Origin: Tepidiphilus sp. J10 | Lineage (GTDB): Bacteria; Pseudomonadota; Gammaproteobacteria; Burkholderiales; Thiobacillaceae | NCBI GenBank assembly: GCA_945897865.1 | Contig: CAMDHJ010000003.1 | Span: 1-62,686 of the forward strand | DNA length: 62,686 bases | Reading direction: 5' to 3' | In this document: piece by piece, positions 16,418 to 27,077 of the stretch | How positions within the stretch are numbered: position 1 is the stretch's first letter | Layout: each line of letters begins with the position of its first letter | Made by a program: the position numbers and the translations under genes | Notes under the pieces: model-generated | Told to the model about the DNA's origin: nothing | The model's database searches: none | The model's input: the letters and a program-made list of their open reading frames with translations, nothing else

Positions 16418-19057
16418 ATGAGTCAGCCTATCAAGAACCGCACTCTGCCGAACTGGCCCCAGGCCCTGGCAGTAGGAATTTTGCTGAGTGCCTGCGGTGG
16501 CGGCGCTTCCCCGCCCAGCAATGCCATTACGACCAGCGGCTTTGCCGTGGATGGCTATCTCTCTGGCGCCACCCTTCTTTGCGACAGCAATGGCAACGGC
16601 AGTGCGGATAGTGGCGAAATGACCGTCATGACCGATTCCGGTGGTGGCTTCACCTTCGTCGGAGGTTGTAACGCCGGCATGGTGCTGACCGGCGGCACCA
16701 GCATCGACACCAACCTGCCCTTTAGTGGCCAGCTCAAGGCGCCCGCCGGCGCCAAGGTTGTCACTCCGCTGACCACGCTGATGTCCGAAGGCGTCACCCT
16801 GGCGCAACTGAATGCGGCCCTGGGCCTACCGGCCGACACCGACATCCTCAACACCGACCCGGCATATGCACCCGGCGGCACATTGGTCAACGATGTGCTG
16901 ATGAAAGTCACCGCGGCTGTTCAGGTCTCTGCCCAGAAATCCACCGAATTGCTGGTCGCACTATCTGGAAGTACAACGGCTGCGGACCAGCAGGCGATCT
17001 ACAACGAAGTCATTGCGGCGGCGGCCGACCTGCTCAAGGCCGGCAATATCACGCTGGTGACTGGATCCGGAAATACCGCCGCGCTGGATCAGGCCGTTGT
17101 GGTAAGCATGGTCAAGGCTGCTGCTGATCGCGTCGGCCAGTCCGCGTCAGTCAGCGCCGTGGTTAAAAGCGCGGTCAACGCGGTCAATTCGGACTCCCTG
17201 GCGCTGGTGGCCGCCGGCGGCATCAAGGCCCAAGCCGAGGCGATACTGCAATCCGGCACAGCGTTGACAGCAGTCACGCTGGCTCAACAGAACGACACAC
17301 AAATTGCGACTTTTATTTCGACCAACAAAGCGGCACTCTCTGCCGAGCCAACAGACAACACTGTTACCGGCCTGGCCACCACGCTGACCAATCAGATCAG
17401 TGGTGGTGGTGGCGGAGGATCGAGCTTTGCAGGCATTGACTTCTCGGCGGCGGATATCAGATTCAATGCGTTTGAAGGCCTGGTGTCAGCGGCGATTGAG
17501 AATGACCCGGTTGCGGGTGCGTCGAACAAGGTCGCCAAGTTCGTCAAGGGTCCGGGCGGTCAACCCTGGGCTGGCGCAACGGTATACGACAAGGGGACGC
17601 TGATCGCCGGCTCGCCGAACGCCAATGTCTACGTCGACGCCTTCGACCTCTCATCAAGCAAGATCGTCACGCTGAAAAGCTATACCTCAGCACCGATCGG
17701 CACAATCATCACGCTCAAACTAGAAAACGCGCTCGACGCGGGGGTCAACATTGCCGCCCAGGCGTTGACAACCCAGCAAAACGCCTGGGAAACGCTGTCC
17801 TTCAACTTTGCCTCGCTGACCACCGGAGTTTATTCAGCCAGCGCGACCTACAACACGGCAAGCATCTTCCCTGCCTTCAGCATTCAGACCGGAGCGGGCC
17901 CCGCTCTGACTGTCGATACGACCTTCTATTTCGACGATCTGGCTTACACCAAGGTGGGCAGCGGCGGCGGCACTGGAGCTACCGCACCAACCAACGCCCC
18001 GACGACCACCATTCCCGCCGGCGCCCTGACCGTGTTCAGCGAAACCACCCAGGCAGCCAGTTTCAACCCGTGGCCGAATTGGGGACAAGCAACCACTTAC
18101 AGCGAGGCGACGATTGCGAGCAACAAGTCGCTGAAATACGAAGGGTTGAACTATGAGGGCATCACGTTCGACAAGATCAACGCTGCTGCGAATAGCAAAC
18201 TGCATATCGATTTCTGGTCGCCGGCGTTGACCAGCGTTGAGGTGCACCTGATTACCAGCGCAGCGATCACGGGTGCAGGCGCCAAGGATAGTTCACATAC
18301 CGTAACGCTCACCTCGGGGGCCTGGAACAGCGTTGACATTGACCTGAGCAATTTCGGCGTGACCGATCTGACGCAGATTGACCAGATGATGCTGGTATCA
18401 GGTGTATCCGGAACGATCTACGTCGACAACATCTACTTCTGGGGAACAGCTGGCGGCGGCGGCGCGGTCACGCCCCTGGTCTACGCCAGCAACTACTCGG
18501 ACACACCGACGCCCTGGAAATCGGTTGAAGGCGGTGATGCTGGCCGTTACATCGATACCGGCGTGGTGACCCAGGACTGGTGGAGCGGTCTGGCAGCAGG
18601 CGACGCCACACCGAGCTACTACTTCGGTTATGGCACCAACAGCAGCGCCAAACCTTGGGGCTTCGGCGCCTTTGTCAAGGCGCCTGGCAACGGCACCACG
18701 GCCAGTCTGGCAAGCTATTCAAACGTGAGTATTGCGGTCTGGGGCAATGACCAGTTGGTCAACACCAATCCGCATTTCACGGTGATCCTGAAGGGACCGT
18801 CGGTCAATGCCTGCACAGCTGAACTCAAGGGCGACATCGCGGTGACCGCAGCAGGCGTGCAGACCTACACCCTGCCGCTCAGCGGTTTCACGCTGCAGAC
18901 CCCCTGTGCCTACTCGACAGTGGCACAGGTTCTGGCCGGCGGCGTGGCCGAGATCCATATCCAGGTGCTGGGCGCCAATGTTCAGTACGTCTCCGGTGGT
19001 GATGCAAGCGGCAACTTCCCGAACGGGTTGAACGTCGGCCCGATCTCGTTCAACTGA
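16418..19057 (+). CDS. Multi-domain lipoprotein, candidate surface glucan-binding protein
   Basis: I start at ATG 16418 behind GAGGAGAAACGCA. The frame is open further upstream, but that part covers the operators. The 879-residue product has lipobox LLSAC, then a Ser/Gly-rich entry domain (VDGYLSGATLLCD, VVTPLTTL), a helical linker, a Gly run (GGGGGGS) and three beta-sandwich modules (about nt 17430-17950, 18015-18450 and 18475-19050). The modules contain FYFDDLAY- and IYVDNIYFWG-type strands common in carbohydrate-binding domains. I see no catalytic domain. By position after GH81 it is a good candidate for capturing glucan at the surface, analogous to SusE/SusF-type proteins, though unrelated in system. 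Confidence 0.65.
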   Translation: MSQPIKNRTLPNWPQALAVGILLSACGGGASPPSNAITTSGFAVDGYLSGATLLCDSNGNGSADSGEMTVMTDSGGGFTFVGGCNAGMVLTGGTSIDTNLPFSGQLKAPAGAKVVTPLTTLMSEGVTLAQLNAALGLPADTDILNTDPAYAPGGTLVNDVLMKVTAAVQVSAQKSTELLVALSGSTTAADQQAIYNEVIAAAADLLKAGNITLVTGSGNTAALDQAVVVSMVKAAADRVGQSASVSAVVKSAVNAVNSDSLALVAAGGIKAQAEAILQSGTALTAVTLAQQNDTQIATFISTNKAALSAEPTDNTVTGLATTLTNQISGGGGGGSSFAGIDFSAADIRFNAFEGLVSAAIENDPVAGASNKVAKFVKGPGGQPWAGATVYDKGTLIAGSPNANVYVDAFDLSSSKIVTLKSYTSAPIGTIITLKLENALDAGVNIAAQALTTQQNAWETLSFNFASLTTGVYSASATYNTASIFPAFSIQTGAGPALTVDTTFYFDDLAYTKVGSGGGTGATAPTNAPTTTIPAGALTVFSETTQAASFNPWPNWGQATTYSEATIASNKSLKYEGLNYEGITFDKINAAANSKLHIDFWSPALTSVEVHLITSAAITGAGAKDSSHTVTLTSGAWNSVDIDLSNFGVTDLTQIDQMMLVSGVSGTIYVDNIYFWGTAGGGGAVTPLVYASNYSDTPTPWKSVEGGDAGRYIDTGVVTQDWWSGLAAGDATPSYYFGYGTNSSAKPWGFGAFVKAPGNGTTASLASYSNVSIAVWGNDQLVNTNPHFTVILKGPSVNACTAELKGDIAVTAAGVQTYTLPLSGFTLQTPCAYSTVAQVLAGGVAEIHIQVLGANVQYVSGGDASGNFPNGLNVGPISFN

Positions 19058-19079
19058 TCTACGCTTCCTTCACTCAACA

Positions 19080-19115
19080 CCGCCGTGCTGACCTGGCTCA
19101 TCACGGCGGTTTTTT
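19080..19115 (+). terminator. Intrinsic terminator
   Basis: CCGCCGTG (19080-19087) pairs with CACGGCGG (19102-19109) and is followed by TTTTTT. It closes the transcript of the glucan-binding lipoprotein. Confidence 0.85.
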
Positions 19116-19121
19116 CTTTAA

Positions 19122-19306
19122 CCTTGATTCCTCTGTTGAACGCGTCTGAGTGCGGGCCTGCCGAGTTGTCTGGCAAGGCGCGACGACGCGCGGGGTCGTT
19201 TCCTGCAAGGAGGAGCAACGCAGCCAGGCGGCTCGGTTGGCCCGCAATCGGACGCGGAGCGGGCTCACCCAATTGGTAAGTGTGATCAGAGACGCAAACG
19301 CTTGTA
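19122..19306 (-). repeat. Dispersed repeat, copy B (inverted, one end missing)
   Basis: The inverted end CCTTGATTCCTCTGTTG (19122-19138) starts 6 bp after the terminator T-run. The rest matches copy C in reverse orientation up to about 19306, where homology ends just before the operator of the LacI gene. The inner frame on the minus strand (MHTSVCVSD) is a variant of the frame in copies A and C. Confidence 0.72.
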
Positions 19307-19320
19307 TGCAAGCGCTCTCA
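19307..19320. promoter_or_regulatory. LacI-type operator upstream of the regulator gene
   Basis: TGCAAGCGCTCTCA differs from the perfect palindrome at two positions. It lies about 120-155 bp upstream of the possible LacI starts, which suggests autoregulation. Confidence 0.55.
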
Positions 19321-19438
19321 AATTTGCTTGCCAACTTGATGCCCTCCAATCGAATGGCAACGCTTTGCGTTACATGTTTGCTGCAATGCAAACTTAAGGC
19401 ATGCCATCATCGCGTCTGATCAACCCACTGCCCGCGAC

Positions 19439-20494
19439 GTGAAGAAGAAAACCAGCCAACCTGAGACGACACCCATGTCGTTGAGCCGGGAGTCCGCTCC
19501 GGTGACCATGGAAATGGTCGCCAAGGCCGCCGGCGTCTCCATGAGTACGGTGTCGCGGGTTCTCACCGGCACAGTGGCGGTCAGCGAAACGAAGCGAGTG
19601 GCGATCGAGAAGGCCATTGCCGAGCTGCGCTTTGTGCCCAGTCCGGTGGCGCGAAGCCTGGCTAAAGGGCGATCGATGACTATCGGCATAGTCACGCAGG
19701 CCATCGACAGTCCGTTTTATGGTCTAGCGATGCGTGGCATCGAAGATGAACTCAATCCGGCCGGTTACATGCCTTTGTTTGTCAGCGGCCACTGGAATGT
19801 CAAAACCGAATGCCAGTGCATTGACGCGTTGCGCGCCCGTCGCGTGGACGGCGTCATCGTGCTCACCGGGCGCTTGACCGATCAAGCCCTGATCGAGTGC
19901 GCTAGATTCCTGCCGACGGTAGTTACTGGCCGTAACCTGACTGCTCCTGGTATTTGTGCCATGAACTTCGATCACTTTTCAGGCGGCATGCTGGCCACCC
20001 GATTCCTGCTCGAATCTGGACACAGACGCATCGCTTTCATCGCCGGCGATCCTGACCAACCCAACTCCAGCGAGCGTCAGCGTGGCTATCAAGCAGCGCT
20101 GGAAGCGGCAGGCATTGCCTTCGACCCGGACCTGGTGATGCCCGGTGATTTTCATGAGGCCAGCGGCATGCTGGCTGTGGATCGCCTGGTCACTGCGCAT
20201 ATCCCGTTCACCGCCATCTTTGCCGCCAACGACCAGATGGCCTACGGCGCTGCGCTTGGCCTGCGCCGGCGCGGATTGAGGGTGCCCGACGATGTCTCAC
20301 TGGTCGGCTTCGATGACTTGCCCGGTTCGCAATATGCGGCGCCCCCGCTGACTTCGGTGCGGCAACCTGCCTATGAACTGGGACAAGTGGCGGCTGTAGC
20401 CATGCTGCAGATGCTGAGCGGCACTATACCGACCTGCGACCTGCCGCCTTTGACTCTGACCACGCGCGAGTCGACCCGCCGCCTGCTCGGCTGA
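19439..20494 (+). CDS. LacI-family transcriptional regulator of the glucan locus
   Basis: The protein of up to 351 residues has an N-terminal LacI helix-turn-helix (MEMVAKAAGVSMSTVSRVL, residues 24-42) with the hinge-helix region SPVARSLAKG, then a periplasmic-binding-protein-like effector domain ending with the usual FDDLPGSQYAAPPLTSVRQP block. GTG 19439 is one start; ATG 19475 is an alternative that keeps the DNA-binding domain. The gene sits between the glucan-binding lipoprotein and the importer operon. Its most likely targets are the TGAAAGCGCTTTCA-like sites at 13476, 13825, 16297, 19307 and 20569. The inducer is probably a laminari-oligosaccharide or glucose, which is inference. Confidence 0.93.
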   Translation: MKKKTSQPETTPMSLSRESAPVTMEMVAKAAGVSMSTVSRVLTGTVAVSETKRVAIEKAIAELRFVPSPVARSLAKGRSMTIGIVTQAIDSPFYGLAMRGIEDELNPAGYMPLFVSGHWNVKTECQCIDALRARRVDGVIVLTGRLTDQALIECARFLPTVVTGRNLTAPGICAMNFDHFSGGMLATRFLLESGHRRIAFIAGDPDQPNSSERQRGYQAALEAAGIAFDPDLVMPGDFHEASGMLAVDRLVTAHIPFTAIFAANDQMAYGAALGLRRRGLRVPDDVSLVGFDDLPGSQYAAPPLTSVRQPAYELGQVAAVAMLQMLSGTIPTCDLPPLTLTTRESTRRLLG

Positions 20495-20568
20495 ATCCGA
20501 AACAGCAGGCAATACAGCAGCATTTTCATGCCTGGCTTGACGCTTTGCGGCGATCTCTCTATATTGTT

Positions 20569-20582
20569 TGAAAGCGCTTTCA
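20569..20582. promoter_or_regulatory. LacI-type operator, perfect palindrome, before the importer operon
   Basis: TGAAAGCGCTTTCA is identical to the site at 13476. It lies 55 bp before the start of the solute-binding protein gene, within the likely core promoter, which fits repression. Confidence 0.82.
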
Positions 20583-20636
20583 TATTGCGCTTGAATAGAT
20601 CGCGAGTGCCGGAACAAGGTCGAATTGGAGACAGCA

Positions 20637-21908
20637 ATGTGGCTTGAGGGTCAGCGATATTTTTCATGCGGGGCCCTGGCTTTAGCGGTCATGATCGGGC
20701 TCATGCAGGCTGATGCGCTAGCCCGCCAAACACTGACCGTAGCCGCTTTTCCCGCCGTCGACGAAATCGTCAAGGCAGCGATACCGGTGTGGAAGCGCAG
20801 CCATCCCGAGGTGGACATCAAGGTGGTCAGCCGCCAGTTCGGCGACCATCACATCGCCATGACCACCGCGCTTTCCACCTCGTTCCATCTGCCAGACATC
20901 ATGGCTCTGGAAGTCGGCTATGTCGGGCGTTTTGCCCAGGGAGGCGGCCTTGAAGATCTGTCGCGCCCGCCGTTCGGGATCAGCCAGCACGTCAACCACT
21001 ATGTGCCCTATGCCGTCCAGCAGGCAACCAGCCGCAAAGGAACGATCATCGCGGTGCCGACCGACGTCGGCCCGGGCACTCTGCTTTATCGTGCTGATCT
21101 GCTTGCCAGGTCCGGGGTCAGCGAAGCCGAACTGACTCGTTCCTGGGACAGCTATGTGGCTGCCGGCGCGAAGATCAAGGCCTCGACTGGCGCCTATCTG
21201 CTGGCCCACGCGCGCGACATGAAGGACATTGTCATCCGCACTGGCATTCAACCCGGCGAAGGGCTTTATTTCGACAGCCGCTCGCAGGTGCTGGTGACCT
21301 CGCCACGTTTCGTGCGCGCCTTTGAGCTCGCCCGCCAGATTCGCCAGAAAAGGCTCGACGCCAAAGTGCTGGCCTGGTCCAACGAATGGTCAGAAGGCTT
21401 CAAGCGCGGCAGCATTGCCACCCAGATGAGCGGCGCCTGGTTGTCGGGCCACCTGAGCAACTGGCTGGCGCCCTCAACCCGGGGCTTATGGCGTGCCGCG
21501 CAGTTGCCGGAGAATGCTTTTGCCGCTTTTGGCGGCACCTTCTTCGCCATTGCCAAAGGCGCGCCCGCAGCCAACAAGCCACTGGCTTGGGAGTTCATCC
21601 GATTGATGACCTTGAATCGCGAGGTACAGCTCAATGCCTTCAAGAGCCAGGATGCCTTCCCGGCTTTACTGGAGACCTACAACGATCCATTCTTTGACCA
21701 GACCATCGCTTTCCTGGGCGGCCAGAAGGCCCGTCAGGTCTGGCGTGAAGCAGCCCGTCACATCAACGCCGTAACGGTGCACAAACAGGATGCCTTCGCC
21801 GAAGAGGTGATCAATACCGAACTCGACAAAGTGCTCGATCGTGGCAAGGACATCCGCGTCGCACTGGCCGATGCCGAGCGTCTGCTGAAACAACGGGCGT
21901 TGCGTTGA
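20637..21908 (+). CDS. ABC sugar importer, solute-binding protein
   Basis: This is an extracellular solute-binding protein family 1 member of 423 residues, starting at ATG 20637 after GGAGACAGCA. The signal peptide ends near ADALA-RQ. The sequence VAAFPAVDEIVKAAIPVWKR, VPTDVGPGTLLYRADLL and AAFGGTFFAIAKGA is in keeping with oligosaccharide-binding proteins. It delivers sugar to the two permeases that follow at 1 nt and with a 4-nt overlap. The predicted ligand is a beta-glucan oligosaccharide, from context only. Confidence 0.92.
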   Translation: MWLEGQRYFSCGALALAVMIGLMQADALARQTLTVAAFPAVDEIVKAAIPVWKRSHPEVDIKVVSRQFGDHHIAMTTALSTSFHLPDIMALEVGYVGRFAQGGGLEDLSRPPFGISQHVNHYVPYAVQQATSRKGTIIAVPTDVGPGTLLYRADLLARSGVSEAELTRSWDSYVAAGAKIKASTGAYLLAHARDMKDIVIRTGIQPGEGLYFDSRSQVLVTSPRFVRAFELARQIRQKRLDAKVLAWSNEWSEGFKRGSIATQMSGAWLSGHLSNWLAPSTRGLWRAAQLPENAFAAFGGTFFAIAKGAPAANKPLAWEFIRLMTLNREVQLNAFKSQDAFPALLETYNDPFFDQTIAFLGGQKARQVWREAARHINAVTVHKQDAFAEEVINTELDKVLDRGKDIRVALADAERLLKQRALR

Positions 21909-21909
21909 C

Positions 21910-22845
21910 ATGATGATACCCACTGCCCGGCGCATCTCGCCCACTTGGGCGCCCTATCTGTTCATCAGCCCGTTCCTGATCCTGTTCGCAGTGTTCGGCG
22001 TGTTTCCGCTCGCCTTCTCGCTTTATCTCGCCTTCCAGACCTGGGAGCCGACCAGCGGCCTGGCCGCCATGCAGTACGTCGGCGTCGACAACTTCGCCTT
22101 CGCCCTGCGCGACGAGTGGTTCTGGAAGTCACTCAAGAACACCGCCTGGCTGGCGGTGGCCTCGGGGCTGCCCCAGCACCTGGTGGCAATCCCGCTGGCC
22201 TACTTTATCCACTCGTCATTCACGCGCCTGCGTAACGGCGTGGTAGGCGCTTACTTCATGCCCTACATCACCTCGACGGTAGCCATCGCCATACTGTTCA
22301 GTTCGTTGTTCTCCACCGACTACGGCCTCATCAACATCGGCCTGCAGGCGATGTGCCAGGTGCCCGTGCTGGGCTGGTTCATGCCGCAGGACCCGACCGA
22401 TTGGCTGGGCCAGCCGGAGAACATCAAGCCGGCGATCGCCATCATCGTCTTCTGGCGCTATGTCGGCTTCAACGTGGTGCTTTATCTGGCGGCGCTGCAA
22501 ACCATCCCGAAGGACATCTACGAGGCTGCCACGATGGATGGAGCCAGTCGTATGCAGCAGTTCTGGCACATCACGCTGCCCAGTCTCAAGCCGATGATCT
22601 TCTTCGGCGTGACACTGTCGGTGATCGGTGGACTGCAACTGTTCGAGGAACCCTTCATCCTTACCGGCGGACGTGGCGGTTCCGACCAGGCCGGCATGAC
22701 CACCGCCATCTACCTCTACCGCATGGCCTTCGACTTCAACGACTTCGGCGCGGCCAGCGCCATGTCCTGGCTGCTGTTCATCGTCGTCGCCATACTGACC
22801 TGGCTGACCAACCGTGCTTTCCGTCCGCGCGGGCCTTCGGCATGA
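21910..22845 (+). CDS. ABC sugar importer permease (MalF-like)
   Basis: The 311-residue inner-membrane protein has six hydrophobic segments and the EAA loop of importer permeases (YEAATMDGASRMQQFWHITLP, nt about 22516-22578), which docks on the ATPase encoded at 25087. It starts 1 nt after the binding-protein stop and overlaps the next permease by the ATGA at 22842. An ATG three bases later is an equal start candidate. Confidence 0.94.
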   Translation: MMIPTARRISPTWAPYLFISPFLILFAVFGVFPLAFSLYLAFQTWEPTSGLAAMQYVGVDNFAFALRDEWFWKSLKNTAWLAVASGLPQHLVAIPLAYFIHSSFTRLRNGVVGAYFMPYITSTVAIAILFSSLFSTDYGLINIGLQAMCQVPVLGWFMPQDPTDWLGQPENIKPAIAIIVFWRYVGFNVVLYLAALQTIPKDIYEAATMDGASRMQQFWHITLPSLKPMIFFGVTLSVIGGLQLFEEPFILTGGRGGSDQAGMTTAIYLYRMAFDFNDFGAASAMSWLLFIVVAILTWLTNRAFRPRGPSA

Positions 22846-23678
22846 GCATGAAGATTCAGGCCGACCGTCTTGCCCCCTGGGCCGCCTACCTGCTGGTCGG
22901 CGTTGGCGCGCTGATCATGCTGGCTCCGTTCTACTTCATGTTCGTGTTTGCCACCCATTCGCGCACCGAAATCTTCAGCCTGCCGCCGCCGCTGTTCTTC
23001 GGCGACGACTTCCTGACCAATCTGACCATCCTCACCGAGCGCATCCCGTTCTGGCGCAATCTGGGCTGGAGCCTTTACGTGGCGCTGGCCTCGACAGCCT
23101 TGACCCTGCTGTTCTGCTCGCTGGGCGGCTATGCCTTCGCCCTGTTCGAGTTCCGTTTCAAGAAGCTGCTGTTCGGTCTGGTCATGGCCACCCTGCTGCT
23201 GCCTTCCTTCATGAACATGATCCCCACCTTCATGATCATGGACGTGCTGGGCTGGATCGACCAGCCGCGCGCGCTTTACATCCCCGGCGCGGCCAGCGCC
23301 TTCGGCATTTTCCTGATGCGCCAGTTCGTCGCCGCCTCCATCCCCAGGGATCTGATCGAGGCAGCGCGCATGGACGGCTGCGGCGAGATCGGTATCTATA
23401 CGCGCATCGTTCTGCCCTTGCTCAAGCCGGCGCTGGGCACCCTGGGCTTGATCACCTTCATTGCCTCCTGGAACAACTTCATCGGTCCCCTGATCGTGAT
23501 GCGCTCGCCGGAGATGTACACCCTGCCACTCGCTCTGCGCAGTCTGCAAAGCCCGGTCAACACCGAGTGGGGTGCGCTGATGGCTGGTTCCGCCATCGCC
23601 ACCCTGCCGCTGATCATCCTGTTCATCCTCTCCTCGCGCCAACTCATCTCCGGCCTGACCACCGGGGCGGTGAAGTGA
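22842..23678 (+). CDS. ABC sugar importer permease (MalG-like)
   Basis: The 278-residue partner permease has six membrane segments and the EAA motif IEAARMDGCGEIGIYTRIVLP. The start ATG 22842 overlaps the MalF-like stop. Together they form the channel of a CUT1-type importer. The gene is followed after 33 bp by the GH1 gene, so import and hydrolysis share a transcript. Confidence 0.94.
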   Translation: MSMKIQADRLAPWAAYLLVGVGALIMLAPFYFMFVFATHSRTEIFSLPPPLFFGDDFLTNLTILTERIPFWRNLGWSLYVALASTALTLLFCSLGGYAFALFEFRFKKLLFGLVMATLLLPSFMNMIPTFMIMDVLGWIDQPRALYIPGAASAFGIFLMRQFVAASIPRDLIEAARMDGCGEIGIYTRIVLPLLKPALGTLGLITFIASWNNFIGPLIVMRSPEMYTLPLALRSLQSPVNTEWGALMAGSAIATLPLIILFILSSRQLISGLTTGAVK

Positions 23679-23711
23679 TGCAACCATGAAACCTCTCCGA
23701 ACCGAGCCCGC

Positions 23712-25085
23712 ATGAACGCCCCCCCGCCAAACGATTTGCTGCCCGAATTCCCCGCCGACTTCGTCTGGGGCGTGGCCACCAGTGCGTTCCAGATCGAGGG
23801 CGCAGCCAGAGAAGACGGCAAGGGCCCGTCCATCTGGGACGAGTTTTGCCGGAAACCCGGAGTTATTGCCGATCACAGCACTGGCGATGTCGCCTGCGAT
23901 CATTACCATCGCCTGGATGCCGACCTCGACCTGATCGCCAGCCTGGGGGTCGATGCCTATCGCTTCTCAGTGTCCTGGCCGCGGGTCCAGCCGCACGGCG
24001 TCGGCGCCTGGAATGAGCCAGGCCTGGCTTTCTACGAACGCCTGGTTGACGGACTGCTAGCACGCGGCATCAAGCCCTACCTGACCCTCAATCACTGGGA
24101 TCTGCCGGCTGCCCTGCAGGCCTCAGGCGGCTGGGGCAACCGCGACACCGTGTATCGCTTCGTTGACTACGCCACGCAGGTGGCGGCGCGCCTGGGCGAC
24201 CGCATCACCGCCATCACCACCCACAACGAGCCCTGGGTGATGGCCTGCCTGGGTCACGAAACCGGAGAGTTCGCGCCGGGCATCAAGGATAGAGCCGTCG
24301 CCACCCAGGTCTCGCATCACCTGTTGCTCAGCCATGGCCTTGCCCTGCAGGCGCTCCGCGCGCAAGGCTGCACCAGCCGACTCGGCATCGTCCTCAACCT
24401 GGCGCCGGTGGTCGCGGCCACGCAGTCAGCCGAAGACCAGGCCATTGCCCGGCTCAAGGATGGCCGTCTGGTGCGCTGGTATATGGACCCGCTGTTCAAG
24501 CAGGCTTATCCCGCGGACATACTCGAATTTCTCGGCCGCGATGCCCCCAGGATGGAGGCGGGCGACCTGCGCGATATCGCCACCCCAATGGATTTTCTTG
24601 GCGTCAATTACTACTCGCGGCGGGTGGCCAGCGCCGCCGGCCACTGGGATCCACACGCGCACGGCAAGCCGGTCACCGACATGGGCTGGGAAGTTTATCC
24701 GCAAGGTCTCACCGAGCTGTTGCTGCGGCTCGATCACGACTACGCGCTGCCGCCCATGTACATCACCGAGAACGGCGCCGCCTTCAAGGATCAACTGCTA
24801 GCGGGCCAGGTCCATGACGATCTACGCCGCGACTACATCTCCCGCCACATCGCCGCCGTTGCCGACGCCATGCGCCAGGGTGTGCGCATGCAGGGTTACA
24901 TGGTCTGGAGCCTGCTCGACAACTTCGAATGGGCCTCCGGCTACGCCAAGCGCTTCGGCATTGTGCATGTCGATTACGCCACGCAGCAGCGCACACTCAA
25001 GGACAGCGCTCTATGGTATCGCGAGTTCCTGCGCCAGCAGAAAGCGAAGCAAATGCCAGGCCTGGTCAGCTTGGAAAGGGCATGA
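23712..25085 (+). CDS. GH1 beta-glucosidase, cytoplasmic
   Basis: The 457-residue enzyme has the N-terminal FVWGVATSAFQIEGA signature, acid/base Glu in THNEPW and nucleophile Glu in YITENGAAF. It ends with the usual WSLLDNFEWASGYAKRFG block. There is no signal peptide, so it acts inside the cell on imported disaccharides or short oligosaccharides and releases glucose for Glk. Length and order are normal for GH1. It sits inside the importer operon, between permease and ATPase. Confidence 0.95.
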   Translation: MNAPPPNDLLPEFPADFVWGVATSAFQIEGAAREDGKGPSIWDEFCRKPGVIADHSTGDVACDHYHRLDADLDLIASLGVDAYRFSVSWPRVQPHGVGAWNEPGLAFYERLVDGLLARGIKPYLTLNHWDLPAALQASGGWGNRDTVYRFVDYATQVAARLGDRITAITTHNEPWVMACLGHETGEFAPGIKDRAVATQVSHHLLLSHGLALQALRAQGCTSRLGIVLNLAPVVAATQSAEDQAIARLKDGRLVRWYMDPLFKQAYPADILEFLGRDAPRMEAGDLRDIATPMDFLGVNYYSRRVASAAGHWDPHAHGKPVTDMGWEVYPQGLTELLLRLDHDYALPPMYITENGAAFKDQLLAGQVHDDLRRDYISRHIAAVADAMRQGVRMQGYMVWSLLDNFEWASGYAKRFGIVHVDYATQQRTLKDSALWYREFLRQQKAKQMPGLVSLERA

Positions 25086-25086
25086 G

Positions 25087-26145
<1,059 letters not shown>

Positions 26146-26157
26146 GGAGTGATAAAT

Positions 26158-27063
26158 ATGGCAAGGAAGAAACAGGCAGGCGACTGGGTGCTGGTCTGGA
26201 GTGACGAGTTCGAAGGCGATCGCATCGACCCCAACAAGTGGGATTTCGACATCGGCAACGGTTTCTACGACTACAAGAACCACGCCTGGATCCCCGGCTG
26301 GGGCAACGAGGAATTGCAGTACTACACGCGCGAGCCCGACAACGTCTCGGTCAAGGACAGCCTGCTCACCCTCCGCGCGGTCAAGGAATCGTTGCACGGC
26401 TGCGGCTATACCTCGGCCCGACTCAAGACCCTCAAACGCGACGGTACCCCGCTGTTCAGCAAGCAATACGGCAAGTTCGAATTCCGCGCCAAGGTGCCTT
26501 GGGGCAAGGGACTCTGGCCCGCGTTGTGGCTGCTGCCGGTGGATGACCACTATGGCGGCTGGGCGGCTTCCGGCGAGATCGACGTAATGGAAATCGTCGG
26601 CGAAAAGCCGCACGAGGTGCTTGGCACGATTCATTTCGGTTCCTCTTACCCGAAGCGCGAACTGGTCACCCACGTCTACCCGCTGCCCGGCGGCAGCCTG
26701 GTCAGCGACTGGCACGTCTACACGGTGGAGTGGGAGCCCGGCGAGATTCGCTGGCTGGTGGATGGCGTGCACTGGGCTACCCAGACCTTCTGGTGGAGCT
26801 GCAGCAAGACCAAGGACGGCGCCGGCGTGACCGCGAAAAAGGCGACCGACCTCAACCCCTGGCCGGCACCGTTCGACCAGCCGTTCTACATCGTCATGAA
26901 CGTTGCCGTGGGCGGCAACTTTCCAGGCAATCCGCCGCCGGAAACACCGTTTCCCGCCGAACTGGTCATTGATTACGTGCGCGTCTACGACAAGGTCGGC
27001 GGCTATGGCGAACCCAAGCCGCGAGGCGATGGCCGTTTCCCCTGGCAAAAACAGCGCGATTGA
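26158..27063 (+). CDS. GH16 beta-glucanase lacking a signal peptide
   Basis: The 301-residue enzyme starts at ATG 26158 after AAGGAGTGATAAAT. It has the GH16 catalytic block EIDVMEIVG (nucleophile and acid/base Glu) and the laminarinase-type features WSDEFEGDRIDPNKW, YYTREPDNV and FYIVMNVAVGGNFPG. Most GH16 laminarinases are exported, but here the N-terminus (MARKKQAGDW) is charged, with no hydrophobic core and no lipobox. It should therefore act in the cytoplasm on imported glucan chains. It is 12 bp downstream of the importer ATPase and 14 bp upstream of the transporter-GH17 fusion. Confidence 0.92.
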   Translation: MARKKQAGDWVLVWSDEFEGDRIDPNKWDFDIGNGFYDYKNHAWIPGWGNEELQYYTREPDNVSVKDSLLTLRAVKESLHGCGYTSARLKTLKRDGTPLFSKQYGKFEFRAKVPWGKGLWPALWLLPVDDHYGGWAASGEIDVMEIVGEKPHEVLGTIHFGSSYPKRELVTHVYPLPGGSLVSDWHVYTVEWEPGEIRWLVDGVHWATQTFWWSCSKTKDGAGVTAKKATDLNPWPAPFDQPFYIVMNVAVGGNFPGNPPPETPFPAELVIDYVRVYDKVGGYGEPKPRGDGRFPWQKQRD

Positions 27064-27077
27064 AACGAGGCGCGACC

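Noticed and set aside
22716-23909. 397-residue minus-strand frame
   Set aside because: Antisense to the MalG-like permease and the GH1 start, with repeated Gly-Gln-Asp runs and no recognisable domain.
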